Of a DNA stretch of 43,287 nt, positions 8,347 through 15,356 are shown one piece after another; within the stretch, counting starts at the first letter, position 1; every line of letters starts with the position of its first letter. A model generated the notes under the pieces. That model was not told the origin of the DNA. It saw only the letters and a program-made list of their open reading frames with translations, and ran no database searches. The stretch covers positions 1-43,287 of the forward strand of contig NZ_NEEY01000012.1 of assembly GCF_002252085.1 (NCBI RefSeq), written 5' to 3'. The stretch comes from Aerococcus sp. 1KP-2016. Its GTDB lineage: Bacteria; Bacillota; Bacilli; Lactobacillales; Aerococcaceae. The position numbers were made by a program, and so were the translations under genes.

Positions 8347-8388
8347 AACGGCGCAAATCATTTTTATATGGATTTGTGTCGTTTTTTT
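8347..8388 (+). terminator. Intrinsic terminator after the lipoprotein gene
   Basis: Arms AACGGCGCAAATC and GATTTGTGTCGTT around ATTTTTATATG, then seven T residues. Confidence 0.85.
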
Positions 8389-8489
8389 CATAATTTGTAG
8401 CAAAAAATAGCATATCTAGGTCATATAATGAGTAAACTTTAATGAAAAAGATAGGCAGATTTTGCAATGACGGTTTTTTAAAACTGGAA

Positions 8490-8576
8490 AAGTGACATTT
8501 TCACTTTAATAGAAAGCCCTATTTTGTAAGAAACTAGACAAGTTGTCTGCTTTCGAAAGCAAAAATGCATTTTGCT
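8490..8576. promoter_or_regulatory. Cluster of palindromes upstream of the mannose PTS promoter
   Basis: Three inverted repeats in 90 bases: AAGTGAcatttTCACTT (about 8490-8506), the perfect 14-mer TGCTTTCGAAAGCA (8548-8561), and AGCAAAAatgcaTTTTGCT (8558-8576), the last two overlapping. They lie about 90-190 bases upstream of the -35, so activator or operator sites are plausible. No known motif is matched with confidence. Confidence 0.5.
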
Positions 8577-8661
8577 GACACTTCATCCCATAAAAAATGG
8601 TTATTATTGCAATAAAATGACGCATTTTGGCATAAAACGGTTACTTTACGGTAATTTTTGA

Positions 8662-8705
8662 TTGTATTTGCTTGTTTTTACGCATATACTTGTAAACGGA
8701 TACAC
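8662..8705 (+). promoter_or_regulatory. Mannose PTS operon promoter with a cre (CcpA) site
   Basis: -35 TTGTAT (8662-8667), 16-base spacer, -10 TATACT (8684-8689). Directly after it, TTGTAAACGGATACAC (8690-8705) fits the cre consensus WTGNAANCGNWWNCAW except at the final degenerate position. A cre at the start site predicts CcpA-HPr(Ser-P) repression. Confidence 0.78.
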
Positions 8706-8735
8706 ATGTCCAAATTTTTTTAGGGAGGTTTAACA

Positions 8736-9719
8736 ATGATAGGAATTATTTTGGCGAGTCACGGTAAGTTCGCAGAAGGTATTAAACAATCTGCTGAAAT
8801 GATTTTCGGAGCACAAGAAAATCTGCAGGCAGTTACATTTATGCCTGAAGAAGGTCCAGAAGATTTGCGTGCGCACTTGTTGGAAGCTGTAGAATCTTTC
8901 GATGACGCGTTACAAATCCTGTTTTTAGTCGATTTATGGGGAGGTTCTCCATTTAATCAGGCAAATATCATTCATGAAGAAATGCCAGAACGTACGGCAA
9001 TTGTGAGTGGTTTAAATTTACCAATGTTACTTGAAGCGTTGGGACAACGTTTTGGTTCAGATGAGGTTGAAGCAGTTGCAAAACATATCTTATCTCGTGA
9101 AGTATCTGGTATCCGTGTGAAACCAGAAGCATTTGGTGAAGGTATTGATGAGGCCCCAGCGGCAGCAGAAGCTACTGAAAGCAATGTAGGTACTTTAGCA
9201 CCAGGAACTGTTCTAGGCGATGGCAAAATCAAATACGTATTAGCTCGTGTAGATACGCGTTTATTACATGGTCAAGTTGCGACTGGTTGGGTACGTTCTG
9301 TAAACCCTAACCGTATTATTGTCGTTTCTGACAAAGTAGCACATGACGATATGCGTAAATCATTGATTCAACAAGCAGCACCAAATGGCGTGCGTGCGAA
9401 TACAATTCCAGTTTCTAAATTAGCTGAAATTGACAAGGATCCTCGTTTTGGTAATACGAAGGCATTATTATTATTTGAAACACCAGACGATGTATTAGCA
9501 GCTGTTGAAGCTGGCGTTGACATTAAAGAAGTTAACCTAGGTTCTATGGCCCATTCAAAAGGTAAGACAATGATTTCTCGCTCATTATCAGTAGACGAAC
9601 ATGACGTTGAAACTTTACGTAAATTGCAAGATTTAGGCGTGAAATTCGATGTTCGTAAAGTACCTGCTGACAGTGACGAAAACTTAGAAAAATTATTGAA
9701 AAACAATAACTTAATTTAA
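8736..9719 (+). CDS. manL: Mannose-family PTS enzyme IIAB
   Basis: 327 residues, cytoplasmic EIIAB of the mannose/glucose PTS. The IIA domain (1-~135) carries the phospho-His in IILASHGKFAEGIKQS. After an Ala/Glu-rich linker (about 140-160, EAPAAAEATES) the IIB domain carries the second phospho-His in ARVDTRLLHGQVATGW. Phosphate flows HPr to IIA to IIB to sugar during transport. The ATG follows GGGAGGTTTAACA. First gene of manLMNO-manA, behind a cre-controlled promoter. Length and both active-site segments are complete. Sugar range (mannose, glucose, glucosamine) is inferred from the family and the adjacent manA. Confidence 0.96.
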   Translation: MIGIILASHGKFAEGIKQSAEMIFGAQENLQAVTFMPEEGPEDLRAHLLEAVESFDDALQILFLVDLWGGSPFNQANIIHEEMPERTAIVSGLNLPMLLEALGQRFGSDEVEAVAKHILSREVSGIRVKPEAFGEGIDEAPAAAEATESNVGTLAPGTVLGDGKIKYVLARVDTRLLHGQVATGWVRSVNPNRIIVVSDKVAHDDMRKSLIQQAAPNGVRANTIPVSKLAEIDKDPRFGNTKALLLFETPDDVLAAVEAGVDIKEVNLGSMAHSKGKTMISRSLSVDEHDVETLRKLQDLGVKFDVRKVPADSDENLEKLLKNNNLI

Positions 9720-9739
9720 AAAAGGAGGTCGACAACAAC

Positions 9740-10547
9740 ATGGATATTTCTATTTTTGCAGCAATCGCTATTTGTATTATCGCATTATTCGCAGGTTTTG
9801 AAAGTGTGTTGGACTCATTCCAATTACACCAACCAATCATTGTTTGTACGTTAATTGGTCTTGTAACTGGTAACTTAACTGAGGTTATTATTAGGTGGTC
9901 AATTACAATTAATCGCCCTAGGTTGGATGAACATTGGTGCAGCGCAAGCGCCCGATGCAGCCTTAGCAGGTGTAATCGCAGGTATCTTAGTATTAACTAA
10001 AGGTGCTAGCGTTTCAGAAGGTATCGCAATTGCCGTACCATTAGCAATCGCTGGTCAAGTATTAACAATTTTTGTTCGTACAATGACTGTAGGTTTAGCT
10101 CACTACGCTGATGGCCAAGCAGAAAAAGGGTCAATCGCAGGTGTAGAATCTGCCAACTTGATGGCCTTAGGTTTACAAGGTTTACGTGTTATGATCCCAG
10201 CAATCGCTACATTAGCTTTACCAGCTACAGCAATCCAAGGTGCTTTAAATGCAATTCCTGACTGGATTACTGGTGGTTTAGCTGTTGGTGGTGGTATGAT
10301 CGTTGCCGTTGGTTACGCAATGGTTATCAACATGATGGCTACAAAAACAACATGGCCATTCTTCTTTATTGGTTTCGCTTTAGCAGCGGTAACTGAATTG
10401 AACTTGGTAGCTATGGGTATCATTGGTTTATCATTAGCATTAATCTACATTGAATTATCTCCACAATTTAACGGTGGTTCTGGCTCAGGCTCAGGTGGTT
10501 CTGGTTCAGTTGATGCTCAATTAGATGCTATCTTAGAAGACTATTAA
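9740..10547 (+). pseudogene. manM: Mannose-family PTS enzyme IIC, frameshifted
   Basis: Membrane permease subunit of the mannose PTS. The first frame gives MDISIFAAIAICIIALFAGFE and HQPIIVCTLIGLVTGNLTE. The rest is one base over: LGGQLQLIALGWMNIGAAQAPDAALAGVIAG through the membrane helices to a Gly/Ser-rich tail and the end DAQLDAILEDY. The break is at 9881-9892, where GNLTEGIILGG would be expected. The change equals one extra or two missing bases. ATG follows AAAGGAGG. With manL, manN, manO and manA apparently intact, a broken IIC would abolish the transporter, so a sequencing error or a very recent lesion is likely. The joined protein would be about 269 residues, normal for the family. Confidence 0.88.
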
Positions 10548-10559
10548 GGAGGGGTAGAC

Positions 10560-11507
10560 ATGACTGAAGAAACAACAAACCGCATAACTTTAACTAAAAG
10601 AGACCGCATGAAAGCAAACTGGCGTCTAACTTTCGTCCAAGCTTCATGGAACTACGAACGTATGCATAACGTGGGTTGGGCTTATGTTCTTGCCCCTGCA
10701 ATCAAAAAATTATATACGACTAAAGAAGATCGTGTCGCAGCTTTACAACGTCACTTGGAATTTATCAACTCTCATCCATATGTAGAAGCACCAATCTTAG
10801 GTGTAACCTTAGCGATGGAAGAAGAAAAAGCAAATGGTACTGAAATTGAAGACCAAGCAATCCAAGGGGTTAAAGTTGGTATGATGGGTCCTTTAGCTGG
10901 TGTTGGTGACCCAATCTTCTGGGGTACTTTACGTCCAGTATTAGGTGCCTTCGCAGCATCTCTAGCATTGAGCCAATCAATCCTAGGTCCAATCTTATTC
11001 TTCGTATTATGGAACTTAATTCGTGTTGCCTTTACTTGGTACACACAAGAGTTGGGTTACCGTGCAGGTTCTGAAATTACAAAAGACTTGTCTGGTGGTA
11101 TTATTCAAAAAATCACTGTTGGGGCTTCAATCTTAGGTATGTTTGTAATGGGTGTCTTGGTACCTCGTTGGACATCTATGAACTTCCCAGTGAAAATCTC
11201 TGAAGTAACAAACTCTGCAGACAACATGGTAAACTTAGACGGTTTAGCTGAAGCAGCAAATACTAACTCAGTAACAGCTGATTCATTACGTGAAGTAATC
11301 AACCAAATTACATCTGGTAAATTAATTAACCCAACTTCAGTAACTACTTTGGGCGATGTATTTAACCAATTGTTACCAGGTATGATGCCATTAATCTTAA
11401 CATTAACATGTATGTACCTATTAAAACGTAAAGTAAGTGCAACTACCTTAATCTTCGCTATCTTTGTGGTTGGTATTGCATTATACGTTTTAGGAATCAT
11501 GGGCTAG
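10560..11507 (+). CDS. manN: Mannose-family PTS enzyme IID
   Basis: 315 residues. IID forms the membrane complex with IIC in the mannose-family PTS. The N-terminal cytoplasmic half is conserved: SWNYERMHNVGWAYVLAPAIKKLY, RHLEFINSHPYVEAPILGV, and GVKVGMMGPLAGVGDPIFWGT. Hydrophobic segments follow, and the protein ends in a membrane helix (FAIFVVGIALYVLGIMG). The ATG follows GGAGGGGTAGAC, 12 bases after manM. The manO start follows its stop by one base, which suggests translational coupling. Confidence 0.96.
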   Translation: MTEETTNRITLTKRDRMKANWRLTFVQASWNYERMHNVGWAYVLAPAIKKLYTTKEDRVAALQRHLEFINSHPYVEAPILGVTLAMEEEKANGTEIEDQAIQGVKVGMMGPLAGVGDPIFWGTLRPVLGAFAASLALSQSILGPILFFVLWNLIRVAFTWYTQELGYRAGSEITKDLSGGIIQKITVGASILGMFVMGVLVPRWTSMNFPVKISEVTNSADNMVNLDGLAEAANTNSVTADSLREVINQITSGKLINPTSVTTLGDVFNQLLPGMMPLILTLTCMYLLKRKVSATTLIFAIFVVGIALYVLGIMG

Positions 11508-11508
11508 A

Positions 11509-11898
11509 ATGGTTCAACAACTAAATACTGAAGTCGAGTTCGTGTCCAAGGCAAATGCCATGCTGAATCCCTTAAGTCCTAAACCAGGTTTACTCATGGT
11601 AGGGGACAAGGGGGTTGAGTATGTTGCCGAGGCCGGACCAGGCTTTATCCAAATTCCATGGGTTAACATCAAGCGCATCCGCGTACAGATGTTGTTCAAA
11701 GGACGTTACGTCCGCGGTTTCTATTTTGAAACTGATGAAGGTCAACTCCTGGAATTTGTTGTCGATGAAGCCAAAGATAGCTTGCGAGCAATGCGTAAGC
11801 ATTTGCCTCGGGAGAAATTCGTCGCACAACAAAGTAATCTGGCTAGTATGTTCAAGAATCCTTTTAAGAAAAAGAAGCAAAACAACAACGAGGAGTAA
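11509..11898 (+). CDS. manO: DUF956 protein ManO, mannose PTS accessory
   Basis: 129 residues of the DUF956/ManO family, commonly the last gene of mannose PTS operons in Lactobacillales. Recognisable segments: LNPLSPKPGLLMVGDKGVE, IQIPWVNIKRIRVQMLFKGR, and FYFETDEGQLLEFVV. The C-terminus is very basic (NPFKKKKQ). A regulatory or structural role in PTS function has been suggested for the family, but the mechanism is not apparent from the sequence. Its ATG is one base after the manN stop without a clear ribosome site of its own. It ends just before the manA ribosome site. Confidence 0.9.
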   Translation: MVQQLNTEVEFVSKANAMLNPLSPKPGLLMVGDKGVEYVAEAGPGFIQIPWVNIKRIRVQMLFKGRYVRGFYFETDEGQLLEFVVDEAKDSLRAMRKHLPREKFVAQQSNLASMFKNPFKKKKQNNNEE

Positions 11899-11901
11899 TT
11901 C

Positions 11902-12855
11902 ATGATACAAGAACCAATATTCTTACAAGCCTACCTAGAAGAAAAAATTTGGGGCGGTCAAAAGTTACAAACACAATTTGGCATGGATATTCCTTCTGAG
12001 CATACAGGTGAAGCCTGGGTGATTTCAGGTCATGAACACGGCCAATCGATTGTTACGTCACCGGAAGCTTATAAAGGCCTAAAACTTGCGGATTTATATC
12101 AGCAAGCGCCTGATATTTTTGGTGGACAAGTAGCAGACCGTTTCCCCTTACTAATCAAAATCATTGACGCCAAGGAAGATTTATCTGTACAAGTGCATCC
12201 AGATGATGCATACGGCTTAGCTCATGAGAATGATTTAGGTAAGACAGAATGTTGGTATATCATGGATGCAGATCCAGGTGCTTATTTGATTTATGGCCAC
12301 AATGCAGCTGATAAGCAAGCCTTCCTAGATATGGTTGCCAACAACCAATGGGATGACTTGCTACGCAAGGTACCTGTTAAAGCGGGCGATTTCTTCGCTG
12401 TGCCAGCGGGTACGATTCATGCGATTGGTGGTGGCGTCTTGATTTTAGAAACGCAACAAAGTTCTAACACGACTTATCGTGTATATGATTATGGGCGCAA
12501 GGATGCAGCGGGCAATGAACGTGATTTACACATCCAACAATCAGCGGATGTCACCATGTTTCCACATGTGGATACCAAACCAACAGCTGAATTAACGAAG
12601 CTCGAGGGTGGCACTAGCTATGATTACTGGACGAATGACTACTTTGCGGTATTTAAATGGACCGTTACAGATGAAATGCGTTTGGATCTTTCGCGTGCGT
12701 ATCAATTATGTACCGTGATTGAAGGGGCTGGCCAAATCACTGTTGGTGATCAAAGTTGGTCCATTCAAGCACCTGATGCCTTCATCTTGCCAAGTGACTT
12801 ATCACAAGTCACTTTATCAGGAGATATGGCTTTGATGGTAGCGGAGGAACGCTAA
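11902..12855 (+). CDS. manA: Mannose-6-phosphate isomerase, class I
   Basis: 317 residues, the short Firmicutes type I enzyme. It interconverts mannose-6-phosphate, the product of this PTS on mannose, and fructose-6-phosphate. Zinc-site segments are visible: LSVQVHPDDAYG (Gln and His), LGKTECWYI (Glu) and VPAGTIHAIGGG (His). The N-terminus has the KIWGG motif, and EAWVISGHEHGQS is also typical. The ATG follows GAGGAGTAATTC, three bases past the manO stop. It ends the operon before the terminator at 12873. Confidence 0.95.
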   Translation: MIQEPIFLQAYLEEKIWGGQKLQTQFGMDIPSEHTGEAWVISGHEHGQSIVTSPEAYKGLKLADLYQQAPDIFGGQVADRFPLLIKIIDAKEDLSVQVHPDDAYGLAHENDLGKTECWYIMDADPGAYLIYGHNAADKQAFLDMVANNQWDDLLRKVPVKAGDFFAVPAGTIHAIGGGVLILETQQSSNTTYRVYDYGRKDAAGNERDLHIQQSADVTMFPHVDTKPTAELTKLEGGTSYDYWTNDYFAVFKWTVTDEMRLDLSRAYQLCTVIEGAGQITVGDQSWSIQAPDAFILPSDLSQVTLSGDMALMVAEER

Positions 12856-12872
12856 GTCGATGATAATATTGG

Positions 12873-12904
12873 AAGAGGTTGGGACATGTCCCGACCTCTT
12901 TTTA
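12873..12904 (+). terminator. Terminator of the mannose operon
   Basis: Arms AGAGGTTGGGACA and TGTCCCGACCTCT, almost no loop, then TTTTTATTT. Confidence 0.9.
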
Positions 12905-12999
12905 TTTGGGCAGAATTTTGGTGCGCATTTCAGTGAAAAAAGTTATGATGAACGTATGAATGTATTGAAAATATGGCTGTAATAAATGGAGGAATCATG

Positions 13000-13497
13000 A
13001 TGAAAGACCAATCAGTATGGATCGAGCATTTTAATATGGAAGGTCACGATGAGGGCGGATATTTTTCCCAAGTGCTAAAATCTGACGAACGAGTGCAACT
13101 AGAAGGCCAAGCGGAACGTGCCTTATACACAAGTATTTATTTCTTGCTGACGAGTGATAATCCGTCACGTTTGCACCGTTTAACTGCGGATGAGGTTTGG
13201 TATTACCATTATGGTAGTCCACTGACGGTTCATATGATTACACCTGAAGGTAATTATGAAACCATCAAACTTGGCTTAGATGTTGAAGATGGTCAAGTAC
13301 TACAAGCAGTCGTGCCCAAAAATACGATTTTCGGATCTAGTGTGGAAGATACGGATACATATTCATTAGTATCTTGTATGGTGAGCCCTGGATTTGAGTA
13401 TGAGGATTTTGAATTGTTTACGCGTACAGAGTTGATTGAAAAATATCCCGACTATCAGGAAATGATTGAAAAGTTAACTTTACCTGATGTAGAATAG
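13000..13497 (+). CDS. Cupin-fold protein, DUF985 family
   Basis: About 165 residues. The segment SRLHRLTADEVWYYHYGSPLTVHMI and later VVPKNTIFGS, LVSCMVSPGFEYEDFEL are the DUF985 (cupin_5) signature, a single beta-barrel domain spanning most of the protein. The biochemical role of this family is not settled. Two adjacent ATGs lie at 12997 and 13000. GGAGG at 12988-12992 gives spacing of 4 or 7, so the second is preferred. It stands alone between the mannose-operon terminator and the CIRCE element, and nothing in context suggests a substrate. Confidence 0.82.
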   Translation: MKDQSVWIEHFNMEGHDEGGYFSQVLKSDERVQLEGQAERALYTSIYFLLTSDNPSRLHRLTADEVWYYHYGSPLTVHMITPEGNYETIKLGLDVEDGQVLQAVVPKNTIFGSSVEDTDTYSLVSCMVSPGFEYEDFELFTRTELIEKYPDYQEMIEKLTLPDVE

Positions 13498-13540
13498 TTT
13501 TATAACATTTAAGTTATTAAAAAGGAAGGGAGATGTAAAA

Positions 13541-13580
13541 TTAGCACTCTGTTGACAAGAGTGCTAATTGAGTATATAAT
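13541..13580 (+). promoter_or_regulatory. hsp20 promoter with perfect CIRCE element (HrcA operator)
   Basis: CIRCE arms TTAGCACTC (13541-13549) and GAGTGCTAA (13559-13567) with the canonical 9-base spacer. The promoter is TTGACA (13552-13557), 17 bases, TATAAT (13575-13580). The operator covers the -35, so HrcA should repress and heat should induce. Confidence 0.97.
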
Positions 13581-13629
13581 ATAAGTGTAGTAAGAAATAA
13601 GGTACATACGAATAGAAAGGAAATGTGTT

Positions 13630-14052
13630 ATGGGATTTTTACCAACTATGAACAATAATAGAGGGTTAGGTCGTAACTTTTTCAATGATGATTTCTTCGA
13701 TAGTATGATGGATACACGGAGAATGATCAAAACTGATATTCGTGAAACAGACAATGCTTATATTCTAGATGCAGAATTGCCTGGATTCAATAAAGAGGAT
13801 ATCAACATTGATTACAGCAATAATGTCCTAACGATAGCTGCAAATAAAGAGACAACTAACGAAGAGAAAGACGAAAAAGAAGGAACTTATATTCGTCGTG
13901 AACGATCTAGTCAATCCTTTAGCCGTCATTTCTTAGTTGAACATATCAAAAATGAAGACATTGACGCTTCATTTGAAAATGGCGTCTTAACAGTCACCAT
14001 GCCAAAAGCAGCCGACAAAGAAACAAATAGTCACCGCATTGAAATTAACTAA
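13630..14052 (+). CDS. hsp20: Small heat-shock protein, Hsp20/alpha-crystallin family
   Basis: 140 residues. An N-terminal arm (FLPTMNNNRGLGRNFFNDDFFD) is followed by the alpha-crystallin domain from about residue 40: DIRETDNAYILDAELPGFNKEDI, YIRRERSSQSFSRHF, and the family signature ASFENGVLTVTMPK. It holds unfolding proteins in a refoldable state without ATP. Translation starts at ATG after AGAAAGGAAATGTGTT. A perfect CIRCE overlaps its strong promoter, so it is an HrcA-regulon gene here. The C-terminal tail is short, with HRIEIN providing the usual I-x-I anchor. Confidence 0.95.
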   Translation: MGFLPTMNNNRGLGRNFFNDDFFDSMMDTRRMIKTDIRETDNAYILDAELPGFNKEDINIDYSNNVLTIAANKETTNEEKDEKEGTYIRRERSSQSFSRHFLVEHIKNEDIDASFENGVLTVTMPKAADKETNSHRIEIN

Positions 14053-14068
14053 TAAGGATTTATACACT

Positions 14069-14105
14069 AGGGGCCTTGCGAGAAAGGGTCCCTGTTTTTT
14101 TTTTT
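14069..14105 (+). terminator. Terminator after hsp20
   Basis: Arms AGGGGCCTT and AAGGGTCCCT (one bulge) around GCGAGA, then a run of 12 T residues. Confidence 0.85.
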
Positions 14106-14367
14106 GAAAGGAAATAGTGCTTAAGTGAAGTGGTTTAGGGATTCCTAATGAACTTATCGCAAAAAGTCATCAACTTTCCCAATATATTCACAATTTCTTC
14201 AAAAATGTCGCCTATTATATAAGCATACCCAATAAAGGCTGTGAACGCGGACGTTTAGACAAGCATCTCTGAAGTGGAGACCTGTCTGCCCAAGCGAACG
14301 CAACTAAACAAATCAAACAAACTTTTCTTCATAAAATCTTTCTCCTCCCAAATGAAAGATAAATAGT
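14106..14367. other. Intergenic stretch with a weak structured segment
   Basis: No gene seen. Around 14240-14305 there is an imperfect hairpin set: GAACGC at both ends, AGACA/TGTCT, and TCTC/GAGA around TGAAGTG. It resembles the other intergenic structured elements of the window in style only. Confidence 0.35.
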
Positions 14368-14404
14368 AAAAACGAGTCGCCTACCCAGCGACTCGTTTTT
14401 TTTA
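14368..14404. terminator. Bidirectional terminator between hsp20 and pgeF
   Basis: Arms AACGAGTCGC and GCGACTCGTT around CTACCCA, with A-run and T-run flanks on both strands. It serves leftward pgeF and backs up hsp20. Confidence 0.88.
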
Positions 14405-14469
14405 TGCCTTCATTTGTCTAATTAGAGCAACACCGTTTTATAAAAAATTTCATTCGGATAAACCCTATT

Positions 14470-15231
14470 TTAAACGCGGGCGATGAAGTTGAAGTGACGG
14501 CCTTTTGTTTTGTCTAATCGATATGAAAAACCGTCGGCCATGACATAGGTGTCTTGGTCGGAAGGGCGAATATTATCGGCCAGGAAACCTACGCGTTTGA
14601 GTTGTTCGATGACGGTGGCTTGGTTATCTACCAAGAATTTTCCACGCGTTTCATCCCATTTTATAAAGTCATCAGCGTAACCGAGGGCTTTGAATTGATC
14701 AGCAACGTCTTGGTCAACTTCAAATGACGTTTGACTGATAGAGGGCCCTAGAATGGCTTTCACTGAACCCATGTAGAAATCTTCATCTGTTGCTTTGATT
14801 TGGGCAAAGGTTTGCGACACGATGTCTTGGACGGTACCTTTCCAGCCAGAGTGAATGGCGCCAATCAAATCTGTCCGTTCGTCATAGAAAAGGACAGGCA
14901 CGCAATCGGCGGTGAATACGCCAATAACGGCATTCTTTTCATAGGTATAGACGGCATCGACGTCATCGATGGCAGATGTGGTGTCTCTGCTGCCTCGACC
15001 TAGGTCACTAGTGGTGACGAGGTGTGCATTTTTGGAATGGGTTTGGTTGGCAAATACGAAGCGATTGGCTGGCAGCTTAAGGTCTGCGGCTAGTTTTTCA
15101 CGATTGGTAATAATCATTTCGGGATCATCGCCAGTGTGTAGGGCTAGGTTGCCGGATAGGGCGAGTGTGTCGTCTTTTAGGGTGGTGCCGGCGATAATAT
15201 CTTCGGGTAGCTTATCGTATTGAATGTACAT
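14470..15231 (-). CDS. pgeF: Multicopper-oxidase-like purine nucleosidase/phosphorylase family protein (PgeF/YlmD, DUF152)
   Basis: 253 residues, cytoplasmic. Members (YlmD, YfiH, LACC1) have been described as purine nucleoside phosphorylase/adenosine deaminase-like enzymes, and E. coli PgeF as editing peptidoglycan precursors. Conserved metal and active-site segments are seen: FANQTHSKNAHLV, VFTADCVPVLFYD with the key Cys, and AIHSGWKGTVQDI with its His. The C-terminal region has the usual LGPSISQTSFEVD. The start at 15229-15231 sits six bases after AAGGATG. The upstream ATG at 15240 overlaps that site. In many Firmicutes the gene is next to the ftsZ/sepF cluster. Here it is alone, with its own terminator. 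The exact activity is not predictable from sequence. Confidence 0.88.
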   Translation of the reverse strand: MYIQYDKLPEDIIAGTTLKDDTLALSGNLALHTGDDPEMIITNREKLAADLKLPANRFVFANQTHSKNAHLVTTSDLGRGSRDTTSAIDDVDAVYTYEKNAVIGVFTADCVPVLFYDERTDLIGAIHSGWKGTVQDIVSQTFAQIKATDEDFYMGSVKAILGPSISQTSFEVDQDVADQFKALGYADDFIKWDETRGKFLVDNQATVIEQLKRVGFLADNIRPSDQDTYVMADGFSYRLDKTKGRHFNFIARV

Positions 15232-15266
15232 GTGTATCATCCTTTCGTGGTTGTTTTGCTATTTCT

Positions 15267-15275
15267 ATTATAGCA
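15267..15275 (-). promoter_or_regulatory. Extended -10 promoter for pgeF
   Basis: On the minus strand TGCTATAAT (extended -10, TG-N-TATAAT), 36 bases before the start. No good -35 is seen, which fits an extended -10 promoter. Confidence 0.6.
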
Positions 15276-15356
15276 AATAAGGCCTTTCATTCATAAAGTC
15301 TGAGAAAACCTGTTAAAATGGTACTAATATGATTACATGATGAAGGAGTACAAAAT

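Noticed and set aside
8600-8660. Sigma-54 -24/-12 promoter for the mannose operon (TGGCAT around 8629)
   Set aside because: The GC element is absent at the required 12-base distance (TT is found), while a normal -35/-10 with cre lies downstream.
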